Shown here in pieces: positions 43,869 through 52,236 of a stretch of DNA of 64,000 nucleotides. The translations under genes and the position numbers were made by a program. Numbering within the stretch: the first letter of the stretch is position 1; each line of letters opens with the position of its first letter. The stretch is taken from positions 1 through 64,000 of the forward strand of contig NZ_CABJFS010000010.1 of the NCBI RefSeq assembly GCF_902364945.1. The letters are read 5' to 3'. Under the pieces are notes generated by a model. That model saw nothing but the letters and a program-made list of their open reading frames with translations. It was not told the DNA's origin and did no database searches. The stretch comes from Collinsella aerofaciens. Its GTDB lineage: Bacteria > Actinomycetota > Coriobacteriia > Coriobacteriales > Coriobacteriaceae.

Positions 43869-44189
43869 ATGGCGTCTGAGGGCTTTTTTGAGCGGGTGTA
43901 CGAGGTGGTCGAGCAGATTCCCGAGGGGATGGTCGCCACGTATGGTCAGGTGGCGCTGCTTGCTGGACGTCCACGAAGTGCGCGGTACGTGGGGTATGCC
44001 CTGCATGGCAATCCGCGCCCCGGCGAGATTCCCTGTCACCGCGTGGTGTTTGCCGATGGCCGCATATGCGATGGTTTTGCTTTTGGCGGTCCCGATGCTC
44101 AACGTGAGCTTTTGCTAGGGGAGGGTGTGGCGTTTAAGGACGACATGCACGTCGACTTGGCCGCCTGTCGCTGGCCTGCAGGGCTCTAG
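43869..44189 (+). CDS. Small MGMT-type alkyltransferase domain protein
   Basis: A 106-residue protein equal to the DNA-binding C-terminal domain of O6-alkylguanine-DNA alkyltransferases. VATYGQVALLAG is the helix-turn-helix region, GYALHGNPRPGEIPCHRVV contains the PCHRV catalytic cysteine, and DGFAFGGPDAQRELL follows. Alkyltransferase-like proteins have Trp in place of that Cys; here Cys is kept, so repair activity is possible. The usual N-terminal domain is absent. It follows GGAGCGAGCA and is flanked by palindrome copies on both sides. Confidence 0.85.
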   Translation: MASEGFFERVYEVVEQIPEGMVATYGQVALLAGRPRSARYVGYALHGNPRPGEIPCHRVVFADGRICDGFAFGGPDAQRELLLGEGVAFKDDMHVDLAACRWPAGL

Positions 44190-44206
44190 CGGCTCTGCCG
44201 TGGTTA

Positions 44207-44244
44207 AAACCACCACAAAGGTGCCTGTCCCCTTTGTGGTGGTT
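44207..44244. repeat. REP-like palindrome copy 5
   Basis: AACCACCACAAAGG and CCTTTGTGGTGGTT pair around TGCCTGTCC. It lies 18 bp after the alkyltransferase-type gene. From here to 44574 no gene is seen, only this copy and two hairpins. Confidence 0.9.
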
Positions 44245-44422
44245 CTAGTTTACCTGAGCTAACTTATGGAGAAGCTATGGGGGAACATATTGACGCTACA
44301 AAGTAAACCACGGTGAACTATATTGTATTCAGCAACGGAGCAGGCAATAGGCGATGAAAAAGCCTGCCCTGTTGAGTTTGATTCGCATTCCTCCCCTCTG
44401 TGCGATTCAACGGTGTACTTCG

Positions 44423-44464
44423 GGAACAGGCCCGCTGGCAACTAACTGCCAGCGGGCCTGTTCC
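44423..44464. terminator. Perfect 18 bp hairpin between convergent genes
   Basis: GGAACAGGCCCGCTGGCA (44423-44440) pairs exactly with TGCCAGCGGGCCTGTTCC (44447-44464) around ACTAAC. Because trpS ends convergently at 44575 it may stop transcription from either side. There is only a weak T run. Confidence 0.7.
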
Positions 44465-44511
44465 TGTTTGTCGGGGGAGTGCAATGGGCAGAGCCGAACC
44501 GGTCGGGCACC

Positions 44512-44541
44512 AAAAAAGGCGGACGCACTAGCGCCCGCCCT
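44512..44541 (-). terminator. trpS terminator
   Basis: On the minus strand GGGCGGGCGC pairs with GCGTCCGCC and is followed by TTTTTTGG. It starts about 35 bp after the trpS stop. Confidence 0.75.
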
Positions 44542-44574
44542 ATAGCAATCGAAAGTTCTAGCCAGCAGATCGAT

Positions 44575-45624
44575 CTAGTACACCATGCCCATGGCGTCCT
44601 GAACCTCGGCCAGGGTCTGCTCGGCAATCTCGTTGGCGCGACGGTTGCCCTCGTGCAGCACGTCCTTCACATAGTCCAGGTCGTTTTCGTAGCGCTGACG
44701 ACGCTCGCGGATCGGCGCGAAGTACTCGTTGACGGCCTCGGTCACGTACTTCTTGAGCTGGCCGGAGCCGCCCATGCCAATCTCTTCGGCAATCTCGACC
44801 TCGGAACGGCCAGTGCAGATGGCGGCGGTTGAAAGCAGGCCGGACACGCCGGGGCGGTTCTCGGGATCGAACGTGATCATGCGCTCGGAGTCGGTCTGGC
44901 TCTTCTTGATGCGCTTGGCCGTCTCCTCGGCGGTCATCGAGATGTTAATGGCGTTGCCGTAGCTCTTGCTCATCTTGCGCCCGTCCAGGCCGGGCAGCAG
45001 CGGGGTCTCGGACAGCAGCGCGTCGACCTCGGGGAACACCTTGCCGTAACGGTTGTTAAAGCGGCGGGCGATGGTGCGGGTGAGCTCGATGTGCGGCAGC
45101 TGGTCGCGACCGACGGGCACCACATTGCCCTTGCAGAACAGGATGTCGCAGGCCTGGTGCACCGGGTAGGTGAGCAGAAGGCCGGTGAGCTCGTGGCCCG
45201 AGGCCTCCATCTCGGCCTTGACCGTGGGGTTGCGCGCCAGCTCGGCCTCGGAGACCAGCGACAGGAACGGCAGCATGAGCTGGTTTGCGGCGGGTACGGC
45301 GGAGTGCGCGTAGATCATGGTCTTGTCGGGGTCGATGCCGCAGGCAAGGTAGTCCATGACCATGTTGTACACGTTGTCCTGGATGTGCTCGGTCGTATCG
45401 CGGTCAGTGATGACTTGGTAGTCGGCGATGAGCACGTTGGTCTTGGCGCCCATGTTCTGCAGCTCAACACGGCCCTTGAGGGTGCCGAAGTAGTGACCCA
45501 GGTGCAGACGGCCGGTGGGGCGGTCGCCGGTGAGCATGGTGAACTTCTCGGGCGTTTTGGCCAGGCCCTCGCGAATGGCGTTGCTCTTTTGCAGCGCGAC
45601 TTCGTAGCTGTTCTCGTTTGGCAT
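44575..45624 (-). CDS. trpS: Tryptophanyl-tRNA synthetase
   Basis: A 349-residue class I aminoacyl-tRNA synthetase that charges tRNA-Trp. The HIGH-type signature appears as RLHLGHYFGTL (about residue 38) and the KMSKS loop is intact in GRKMSKSYGNAI. VNEYFAPIRERRQRY closes the C-terminal anticodon region. The start is ATG 45624 (MPNENSYEV), with AGGAGCAATC before it on the minus strand; the frame is open upstream. No T-box leader was seen. Confidence 0.95.
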   Translation of the reverse strand: MPNENSYEVALQKSNAIREGLAKTPEKFTMLTGDRPTGRLHLGHYFGTLKGRVELQNMGAKTNVLIADYQVITDRDTTEHIQDNVYNMVMDYLACGIDPDKTMIYAHSAVPAANQLMLPFLSLVSEAELARNPTVKAEMEASGHELTGLLLTYPVHQACDILFCKGNVVPVGRDQLPHIELTRTIARRFNNRYGKVFPEVDALLSETPLLPGLDGRKMSKSYGNAINISMTAEETAKRIKKSQTDSERMITFDPENRPGVSGLLSTAAICTGRSEVEIAEEIGMGGSGQLKKYVTEAVNEYFAPIRERRQRYENDLDYVKDVLHEGNRRANEIAEQTLAEVQDAMGMVY

Positions 45625-45785
45625 GATTGCTCCTAACGTATGTTCATGGGTCAAGATGATAACGCGTTTATTGGAGGGTCGGGGCGTAAGTACGCGAGGG
45701 GCGGGAGAGCGGCGGCATGTGCGATGGGCGCGGCGTGGCTGCGCGTTTGGCCGGCGGCGCCTTGGCACATTCTCGGCAGCTTACC

Positions 45786-46985
45786 CTAGAGCTTGTGGTG
45801 GCGCTCTTCCTTACGTTCCTCGGCTGCCTGCTCCTCCTGCTTAAAGGCGGGGTCGTCGGGGGTGACGAGCTCATCCTCGTGCGTGCGCTTGTTGTAATGG
45901 TGGCGCAGCACGGGCTCAAACAGATGTAGATGCTTGGCAAAGGCCGCCGAGCCAATGGCGAGCACGGTAAAGATGAGCACGCGCATGGGCACCTCGACCT
46001 GGTTGATCGCGGCGGCGCCGGCCGAAAGCATAATGCACCAGGCATAGATGAGCAGCACAGCCTGCTTTTGGTTGTAGCCCTCTTGGATCAGGCGGTGGTG
46101 GATGTGGCCCTTGTCGGCCTGCCCGATGCTAATGTGGGCGCGCTTGCGGCGCACGATGGCGCTAAACGTGTCGATGATGGGCACGCCGGCAACGATGAGC
46201 GGGATGATAAGCGAGGTGAGCGCGGCGGTGCGGCTCACGTTGAGTAGCGAGATGGAGCCCAGTGCAAAGCCCAGAAGCAGCGACCCCGAGTCGCCCAAGA
46301 AGATGCTTGCGGGGTTGAAGTTGTAGCGCAAAAAGGCCAGACAGGCGCCAAAGAGCGCAATGGAGAGCGCGGCGGCGTCGATGCGGCCCGAGAGAACGGC
46401 CATCGAAAACATGGTGAACGACGCAATGCCGCAGATGCCCGTGGCCAAGCCGTCGAGGCCGTCGATGAGGTTAATGATGTTGGTGAATGCCACCAGATAG
46501 ATCACGGTGATGGGGTAGGCGAGCCATCCGAGCATGATCTCGCCGGGGGCAAACGGGTTGACGATGACGCCGATCCGCAGGCCGCCGATACAGGCGATGA
46601 GCGCGGCGAGGACCTGACCGGCCAGCTTTTGCTTGGGCTTGAGCTGGATGACGTCGTCGATAGCGCCGGTCGCAAAGATGACGGTAAAGGAGAGTGCCAG
46701 CATGGGATAGCTAATGTGGAGGCGCGGGTGCGGCACTAGGACGGGCGGCCAGCCTAGGTGCCAGGTGCCTAGGATTTGCACAATACAGGCAACGACCAGG
46801 CCCAAAAACACCGCCGTTCCGCCCAAACGCGGGATGGGCTTGGTGTTGATGCGGCGCTTGGAAGGATAGTCGACGGCGTCGAGCTTAATTGCCAAGCGCT
46901 TGACCAGGGGCACCATGAGGAAGGTCGTGATAAAGGCCGCCGCTGCCACGCATAGGTACGGAATGTAGCTCGGGGATGAAGCCAT
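45786..46985 (-). CDS. Undecaprenyl-phosphate glycosyl-1-phosphate transferase, WecA/TagO/MraY family
   Basis: A membrane enzyme of 399 residues that transfers a sugar-1-phosphate (probably GlcNAc) to undecaprenyl phosphate, starting cell-surface polymer synthesis. About 11 helices alternate with conserved loops: GAIDDVIQLKPKQKL, NIINLIDGLDGLATG (metal site), FLGDSGSLLLGF, then RRKRAHISIGQADKGHIHHRLI, the His-rich signature loop that separates this group from MraY. The C-terminal 50 residues are a charged cytosolic tail. ATG 46985 is favoured; TTG 47003 is possible. Confidence 0.9.
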   Translation of the reverse strand: MASSPSYIPYLCVAAAAFITTFLMVPLVKRLAIKLDAVDYPSKRRINTKPIPRLGGTAVFLGLVVACIVQILGTWHLGWPPVLVPHPRLHISYPMLALSFTVIFATGAIDDVIQLKPKQKLAGQVLAALIACIGGLRIGVIVNPFAPGEIMLGWLAYPITVIYLVAFTNIINLIDGLDGLATGICGIASFTMFSMAVLSGRIDAAALSIALFGACLAFLRYNFNPASIFLGDSGSLLLGFALGSISLLNVSRTAALTSLIIPLIVAGVPIIDTFSAIVRRKRAHISIGQADKGHIHHRLIQEGYNQKQAVLLIYAWCIMLSAGAAAINQVEVPMRVLIFTVLAIGSAAFAKHLHLFEPVLRHHYNKRTHEDELVTPDDPAFKQEEQAAEERKEERHHKL

Positions 46986-47177
46986 GAATCTAAAAACCGC
47001 CAAGCGTCGAAGGAAAAGGTCAGAAGAACGCCATGCGCAAAGGGCATAGCCGAACCATGATACTCGACCACGGGGGGTGCATGGAATTGCATGCAGCGAT
47101 AATCACGCGCTTACCAGATATTGGGATGTTGTCGATGGCTTGTCGGGATACCGGCGGGGATCCATATGGGCTGTAAT

Positions 47178-47204
47178 GGTGGTTTTCGGCAAATGAAAAC
47201 CACC
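47178..47204. repeat. Perfect 10 bp hairpin
   Basis: GGTGGTTTTC and GAAAACCACC flank a 7-base loop, next to the end of the candidate RNA. It could serve as a secondary terminator. Positions 46986-47177 hold only the transferase promoter and nothing further. Confidence 0.55.
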
Positions 47205-47214
47205 CCCCACGTTA

Positions 47215-47398
47215 CGAAAATGAACCCACCTAAAACAGGTGGGTGCCCTCATCGACTGTTCCAGCGTCCTTAACAACGAAGGATACCTGTACTAGGTACG
47301 ACTGTGTGGGCTCCCTAAATAAACGCGACGGTTCACCCAGTTGCTCCGCGGGGGGCGGAATACCTACATCATAAAGCGGCACTTTGTCGATTCCAGTC
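47215..47398 (-). ncRNA. Candidate structured RNA of about 184 nt (6S-like or other)
   Basis: On the minus strand TATAAT (47409-47404) would start a transcript near 47398. It would end at the hairpin ACCCACC/GGTGGGT (47224-47244), followed by TTCATTTT. Inside it are short stems such as TCCGC-CCCCC-GCGGA and TACCT/AGGTA, and GTGCC near the 5' end can pair with GGCAC near the 3' end. No reading frame is present. Length and end pairing are compatible with 6S RNA; the C-rich loop recalls actinobacterial 6C RNA. Neither is shown. Confidence 0.45.
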
Positions 47399-47510
47399 TT
47401 GACATTATAAAAATCGTGTCGGACGATTACGGCGCCTTGGGCTCGAGCCGTCTGTGCGGTTGGTCCCTTTACGTTTGAGCTGCTGAATCATTGTTTTGGA
47501 GCATGTTTTT

Positions 47511-48449
47511 ATGCCGACGTCGTTGACCGAACTTTTTTCGCCCGCCTGCCATTTGTGTCCGCGCCGTTGCGGTGCGGCGCGCGACGAGGGCACGCGTGGC
47601 GTGTGCGGCGCCGACAACACGCTTAAGGTGGCCCGCGCAGCGCTTCATATGTGGGAGGAGCCGCCTATCTCGGGCGAGGCCGGCTCGGGTACGATTTTCT
47701 TTAGCGGCTGTTCGCTCAAATGTATCTACTGCCAAAACCACGAGATCTCGACGGGCAATTTCGGTCTTGAGATTTCGCCCGAGCGTTTGGTCGAGATTAT
47801 GCTGGAGCTGCAGGACCAGGGCGCCAATAACATCAACCTGGTGACGGCGACGCACTATGCGCACCTGTTGCCTGCCGCGATTGCCGCAGCTCGGGAGCGC
47901 GGGCTGGACATCCCGATCGTCTACAACACGAGCGGCTATGAGCGGGCGAGTGCCGTGGCAGCGCTCGGCGATCTGGTCGACGTGTGGCTTACCGACTTTA
48001 AGTATGCCGACGCGGGGCTTGCGCAGTCGCTTTCTCATATTAAGGACTACCCGCGCGTGGCTGTGTCGGGTCTGGCCCAGATGGCGCGCGAAATTGAGCG
48101 CCGCGGGGGAGAGCTGGTAGACGGGGACGGGCTCATGAAGCGCGGCATAATCGTGCGTCATCTGGTGCTGCCGGGGCATGCGGACGATTCGTGCCGCGTG
48201 TTGGACCTGGTGTGGCAGACGATGGGCGACGTGCCGATCTCGGTCATGAACCAGTACACGCCCAATGCCCTCATGCGCGAACAAGGCGGCGACCTGGCGC
48301 GCGCCGTGACGCGCGAGGAGTACGAGCAGGTGCTCGACCATGCCGACGACCTGGGCTTTACGACGATGTTTTGGCAAGAAGGTGGAGCGGTAGACGAGAG
48401 CTTCACCCCGGCGTTCGACACCACCGGCGTCCTCACCAGCGCAAAGTAG
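47511..48449 (+). CDS. Radical SAM protein, PflA/PflX-like
   Basis: A 312-residue iron-sulfur enzyme. The radical SAM cluster motif CSLKCIYC (C-x3-C-x2-C) is at about residue 65, followed by a TIM-barrel with VTATHYAHLLPAAI and LPGHADDS. A second cysteine set, CHLCPRRCG at residues 13-21, could hold another cluster. This subgroup is related to pyruvate formate-lyase activating enzymes but its target is unknown. The ATG at 47511 follows TTGGAGCATGTTTTT. A hairpin with A/T-rich arms follows at 48460-48494. Confidence 0.85.
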   Translation: MPTSLTELFSPACHLCPRRCGAARDEGTRGVCGADNTLKVARAALHMWEEPPISGEAGSGTIFFSGCSLKCIYCQNHEISTGNFGLEISPERLVEIMLELQDQGANNINLVTATHYAHLLPAAIAAARERGLDIPIVYNTSGYERASAVAALGDLVDVWLTDFKYADAGLAQSLSHIKDYPRVAVSGLAQMAREIERRGGELVDGDGLMKRGIIVRHLVLPGHADDSCRVLDLVWQTMGDVPISVMNQYTPNALMREQGGDLARAVTREEYEQVLDHADDLGFTTMFWQEGGAVDESFTPAFDTTGVLTSAK

Positions 48450-48459
48450 TGCGCTCGCC

Positions 48460-48494
48460 GATGATTTTTCTGGGACGGGGATTAAAAAATCATC
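48460..48494. terminator. Possible terminator after the radical SAM gene
   Basis: GATGATTTTT (48460-48469) pairs with AAAAATCATC (48485-48494). The stem is A/T-rich, so its strength is uncertain. Confidence 0.45.
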
Positions 48495-48600
48495 GAGAGG
48501 ATCGCCTGCTCGAAAAGTTGTCAAAATAGCCGCGTCCCAAAAAGACTGGGTATTGGGCGTTGACAGTTGGCGAGCCGTAGGTAAAATATCAACTTGTCTT

Positions 48601-48673
48601 GGGGACGTAGCTCAGTTGGGAGAGCGCTGCCGTCGCATGGCAGAGGCCGAGGGTTCGACTCCCTTCGTCTCCA
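48601..48673 (+). tRNA. tRNA-Ala(CGC)
   Basis: The cloverleaf is complete: acceptor GGGGACG/CGTCTCC, D arm GCTCAGTTGGGAGAGC, anticodon arm CTGCC-GTCGCAT-GGCAG with anticodon CGC (codon GCG), T arm GAGGG-TTCGACT-CCCTT, and discriminator A. The acceptor has the G3-U70 pair that identifies alanine tRNAs. The 3' end is ACC, so CCA is not fully encoded. A terminator follows within 20 bp. Confidence 0.93.
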
Positions 48674-48687
48674 CCCTTGGATTTGAT

Positions 48688-48720
48688 AAGCCGCTGACAT
48701 TGTGTCGGCGGCTTTTTTTA
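48688..48720 (+). terminator. tRNA-Ala terminator
   Basis: AAGCCGCTGACA pairs with TGTCGGCGGCTT around TTG and is followed by a run of T. Confidence 0.85.
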
Positions 48721-48737
48721 AAAGAAAGGGCTGTACC

Positions 48738-49178
48738 ATGGCCAAGCTTGAGTCCCAACCACTGTCTGCCGAGGAACGCGCCGAGTTGGAAGAGCTCCGC
48801 GCCGAGAAAGCTCGTCGCGAGGCCCAGGAAGAGGCACGCCGCGAGCGTGAGGAGCTGGCCGCCCTGCGTGCCGAGCGTGCGAAGGCCGAGGAGGCCGCCG
48901 CGAACGTCGCCCCCGCGCCCAAGCCCGCCGCCGCGAAGCCCGCGCCCACCGCACCTAAACCTCAGCCTAAAAAGGTCGCTCGTTCCAAGTCCGTCGAGCC
49001 CAAGCCGAGCCGTGACGAGATGACCTTTGCCCAGCGCATGGTCACCTCCAAGGAGCCTACGGGCGAGAACGAGATCCCTGGCATGGCGCCGGCTCAAAAA
49101 ATCATCATTGTCCTTGCCCTCATCGCGTTTGTCATCTTTATGGGCTACACGATCCTGACCAGTATGGGCCTGCTCTAG
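48738..49178 (+). CDS. Single-pass membrane protein with coiled-coil and Pro/Ala/Lys linker
   Basis: A 146-residue protein of unknown function. Residues 8-55 are a charged Glu/Arg coiled coil (EERAELEELRAEKARREA). Residues 56-85 are a low-complexity Ala-Pro-Lys linker and the C-terminus is one hydrophobic helix (IIIVLALIAFVIFMGYTIL), so it is a tail-anchored-like protein with its N-terminus cytosolic. The ATG at 48738 follows AGAAAGGGCTGTACC. It lies between the tRNA and pncB. Confidence 0.7.
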   Translation: MAKLESQPLSAEERAELEELRAEKARREAQEEARREREELAALRAERAKAEEAAANVAPAPKPAAAKPAPTAPKPQPKKVARSKSVEPKPSRDEMTFAQRMVTSKEPTGENEIPGMAPAQKIIIVLALIAFVIFMGYTILTSMGLL

Positions 49179-49262
49179 CCCATTCGCGCTGGGTGCCATG
49201 CCCGAACACTCTGCCCTTTTCCAACCCTCAACCTCTGCATAACGCATCCGAAAGGTCGCCCC

Positions 49263-50768
49263 ATGGCTTTGACCGACATCTCGCATCCCACCGACATTGC
49301 AATGCTCACCGATCTGTACGAGCTCACTATGGCCCAGGGCCTGTGGGAGAGCGGCAAGGCCAATGAGCAGGGTTGTTTTACCGCGTTTTACCGCGACCAT
49401 CCTTTTGGCAGCGCCTATGCCGTCATGTGCGGCACCGCCGAACTGCCCGAGCTGGTCGAGAATCTGCGCTTTACGCCCGAGGACATCGACTACCTCGCCT
49501 CGCTCCAGGCCCCGGCCGGCGGCGCGATGTTCAAGCCTGGATTCCTCGACTACCTGCGCGATTTTCGTGCGCATGTAAACATCGACGCCGTGCCCGAGGG
49601 CGAGCTCGTCTTTCCGCGCGAGCCCATGGTTCGCGTCACCGGCCCCGCGCTGGAGTGCCAGCTGCTTGAGACGGCGCTGCTCAACATCGTTGGGTTCCAG
49701 ACGCTTGTCGCCACCAAGACGGCGCGCGTGGTGCTGGCGGCGGACGGCCGTCCCGTTGCCGAGTTTGGCCTGCGCCGCGCTCAGGGTCCCGATGGCGGCT
49801 TGGCCGTCGCGCGCGCGAGCTACGTTGCCGGCTGCTCCTCTACGTCCAATGTGCTCGCCGGCCGCCGCTACGGTATTCCCGTCTTTGGCACGCATGCGCA
49901 CAGCTGGGTGATGAGCTTCGACTCCGAGCTCGAGGCATTCCGGGCTTTTGCTAAGTCGAGTCCCAAGAACTGCACGCTGCTCATCGACACCTACGACGTA
50001 CGCGAGGGTTGCGAGCATGCCATTACGGTTGCCAAGGAGATGGAGGCGGTGGGCGAGCGTCTGTCGGCTATTCGCATTGACTCGGGCGACCTCGCCAAGC
50101 TCTCCAAGTATGTTCGTGGCCGTTTTGATGCCGAGGGCCTGCCCTATGTGGGGATCTCGGTTTCTAACGATCTGGATGAGTACACGATTCAGTCACTGCT
50201 CGACCAGGGCGCGCCCATCGATAGCTTTGGCGTGGGTACCAAGCTTGCGACCTGCTATGACCAGCCGGCGCTGGGCGGCGTGTACAAGCTTTCCGCCCGC
50301 CGTGCGAGTGAGACGGACCCGTGGACGCCGGTGGTGAAGCTCTCCGAGCAGCCCTACAAGCGCACAATTCCCGGTGTTCAGCGCGTACGACGCTATTACG
50401 ACGGCTTTGGCGGCCCGGTTTGCGACATGATTTATGACGAGGACCATCTGGCAGGGGAGGGCGCCGCGCGCGGCAATACCCTTGTGGCCGTGAACGATGC
50501 CGCCCTGGTGACCGACGTGTCCGAACTTGAGTATCGCGAGCTGCTGGTGCCGATCGTGCGCGATGGCAGTGCGGTGGCTCCGCGTGAGAGCATCCAGGAC
50601 GCGCGCGAGCGCTGTGCTTGGGCGCTCGACCATCTGGACGCAGCTTTCAAGCGCTTCCTGTACCCGCAGACCTATGTGGTGGGTATGGAGCAGGGCCTGG
50701 CTCAGGTGCGCGACGAGCTCGTGCGTAAGAACATGGCCGCGGCCTCTGCCTTTCCCTGGGCCCACTAA
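49263..50768 (+). CDS. pncB: Nicotinate phosphoribosyltransferase
   Basis: A 501-residue cytosolic enzyme making nicotinate mononucleotide from nicotinate and PRPP, the salvage entry to NAD. Seen are LTDLYELTMAQGLW (residues 16-29), EFGLRRAQGPDGG, the phospho-accepting His region FGTHAHSWVM, the DTYDVREG block and IRIDSGDLAKLS. The long form with a C-terminal extension matches the Gram-positive class. The ATG follows CCGAAAGGTCGCCCC, and 84 bp separate it from the preceding gene. Confidence 0.93.
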   Translation: MALTDISHPTDIAMLTDLYELTMAQGLWESGKANEQGCFTAFYRDHPFGSAYAVMCGTAELPELVENLRFTPEDIDYLASLQAPAGGAMFKPGFLDYLRDFRAHVNIDAVPEGELVFPREPMVRVTGPALECQLLETALLNIVGFQTLVATKTARVVLAADGRPVAEFGLRRAQGPDGGLAVARASYVAGCSSTSNVLAGRRYGIPVFGTHAHSWVMSFDSELEAFRAFAKSSPKNCTLLIDTYDVREGCEHAITVAKEMEAVGERLSAIRIDSGDLAKLSKYVRGRFDAEGLPYVGISVSNDLDEYTIQSLLDQGAPIDSFGVGTKLATCYDQPALGGVYKLSARRASETDPWTPVVKLSEQPYKRTIPGVQRVRRYYDGFGGPVCDMIYDEDHLAGEGAARGNTLVAVNDAALVTDVSELEYRELLVPIVRDGSAVAPRESIQDARERCAWALDHLDAAFKRFLYPQTYVVGMEQGLAQVRDELVRKNMAAASAFPWAH

Positions 50769-50847
50769 TTCCTTGGGCGGTAGGGGCGAGTCACGCTTCC
50801 CTGGCCGCCGGCTCGGCCGTTCGCTGAACAGTTGATTGGTTTGACGT

Positions 50848-51975
50848 ATGACGACTTCTTATAAAACGATGGTGGTAAAGATCGGTTCGTCCACGGTGGT
50901 GGGTGCCGATGGCAAGGTCAACCGCGCCTTTATCGGCGGACTTGCCGATCAGGCCGCAGCGCTGCGCAAGCTCGGCTGGCGTCTGGTTGTGGTGAGCTCG
51001 GGCGCTATCGCCTGTGGCTATCCCGTGTTGGGCTTCGACCGCAAGCCGGTCGGTGACCTGCCGAGCCTGCAGGCCTGCGCCTCGGCCGGTCAGTGCATCA
51101 TCTCGTCGGCCTACGACGAGGAGTTCCATGCGCGCGACCTGCTCACCTCGCTCGTGCTGCTCACGCGTCACGACACGGCGCGCCGCACGTCCTACCTGCA
51201 CGCGCGCGACGCCCTGCTTCGCCTGGTGGAGCTGGGTGTGGTGCCGGTCGTCAACGAGAACGATACCGTCACCGTCGATGAGATCAAGTTTGGCGACAAC
51301 GACACGCTGGCGGCGCTTGTGAGCTGCCTGGTTTCTGCCGATCTGTGCGTGACGCTCTCGGACATCGATGGTCTCTATACTGCCAATCCGCATGAAGACC
51401 CCACGGCCGAGTTTGTTCCTGTCGTGCATAAGATCGATGCCAAGATTATTGCCTCGGCGGGCGATTCTTCCACATCGGTGGGCACGGGCGGCATGATTAC
51501 CAAGATCCGCGCGAGCCGCATCCTGATGACGGCGGGCATTCAGAGCGTGATTTGCTCGGGCGAGGAGCCCGATGCGCTCGTGCGTCTCGCCCGCGGCGAG
51601 AGCGTGGGCACGCTGTTCGATCCGCCGGCGGAGCGTCTGGACATCGCACCCCGCAAGCTGTGGATCGCGCTGGGCGACAAGGCACATGGCTCGGTGACGG
51701 TCGATGATGGTGCTGCGAAGGCGCTGGTCAGCCGTGGCTCTTCCCTGCTTGCGGTGGGTATTCGCGAGGTCGATGGCCAGTTTGCCGAGGGCGATGTGCT
51801 CGATGTGTGCGATCCGAGCGGTATGGTCGTCGCCCGCGGTATCGCCGAAGCCGATTCGGACGTGCTGGAGCTTGCTGCCGGTCGCCGCCAGGACCAGATC
51901 GCCAGCAACCGCCTGCTCGCAGACCTGGCCGAGAAGCCCGCGATACACAGGGATAATCTAATCGTCTTCGCCTAA
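50848..51975 (+). CDS. proB: Glutamate 5-kinase
   Basis: A 375-residue first enzyme of proline synthesis, phosphorylating the gamma-carboxyl of glutamate. VVKIGSSTV (residues 7-15) and LVVVSSGAIACGYP form the nucleotide site, VPVVNENDTVTVDEIKFGDND is the substrate loop, and GTGGMITKI is the kinase motif. A C-terminal PUA domain follows from about residue 275. The proA partner lies 1.8 kb downstream, separated by a divergent proline iminopeptidase gene, so proBA is not an operon here. A strong terminator follows at 52019. Confidence 0.94.
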   Translation: MTTSYKTMVVKIGSSTVVGADGKVNRAFIGGLADQAAALRKLGWRLVVVSSGAIACGYPVLGFDRKPVGDLPSLQACASAGQCIISSAYDEEFHARDLLTSLVLLTRHDTARRTSYLHARDALLRLVELGVVPVVNENDTVTVDEIKFGDNDTLAALVSCLVSADLCVTLSDIDGLYTANPHEDPTAEFVPVVHKIDAKIIASAGDSSTSVGTGGMITKIRASRILMTAGIQSVICSGEEPDALVRLARGESVGTLFDPPAERLDIAPRKLWIALGDKAHGSVTVDDGAAKALVSRGSSLLAVGIREVDGQFAEGDVLDVCDPSGMVVARGIAEADSDVLELAAGRRQDQIASNRLLADLAEKPAIHRDNLIVFA

Positions 51976-52018
51976 CGGGTCGACGCTGCGCGCCGCCCAG
52001 AGCGACAATTTGTCATTC

Positions 52019-52060
52019 AAAAGGCGAGGCATGACCATCAGGTCTATGCCTCGCCTTTTT
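52019..52060 (+). terminator. proB terminator
   Basis: AAAAGGCGAGGCATGACC and GGTCTATGCCTCGCCTTTTT form a 17-18 bp stem around ATCA and end in a T run. Confidence 0.9.
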
Positions 52061-52173
52061 CATGCCAACTTGTTCGCTCTGGGCGGCGCTCGCTTCTTTT
52101 GTTCGACCTACGATTTAAAGCCACTGCTAAGGGGCGTTTTCGCTTTCCGTCCTCTACCTGCGGCATTGTCGTT

Positions 52174-52236
52174 GCCGGCACTTGTTCGGCACTTGGGGAT
52201 GTTTCTTTTGTGCCGGCAGGTGGGGACGCTCCTTTG
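52174..52236. repeat. GCCGGCA/GGGGAC dispersed repeat
   Basis: GCCGGCACTTG and TGTGCCGGCAGGTGGGGACG repeat words found at 39297-39370 and 53-96. It ends at the 3' end of the iminopeptidase gene. The spacer 51976-52173 holds only the proB terminator. Confidence 0.55.
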
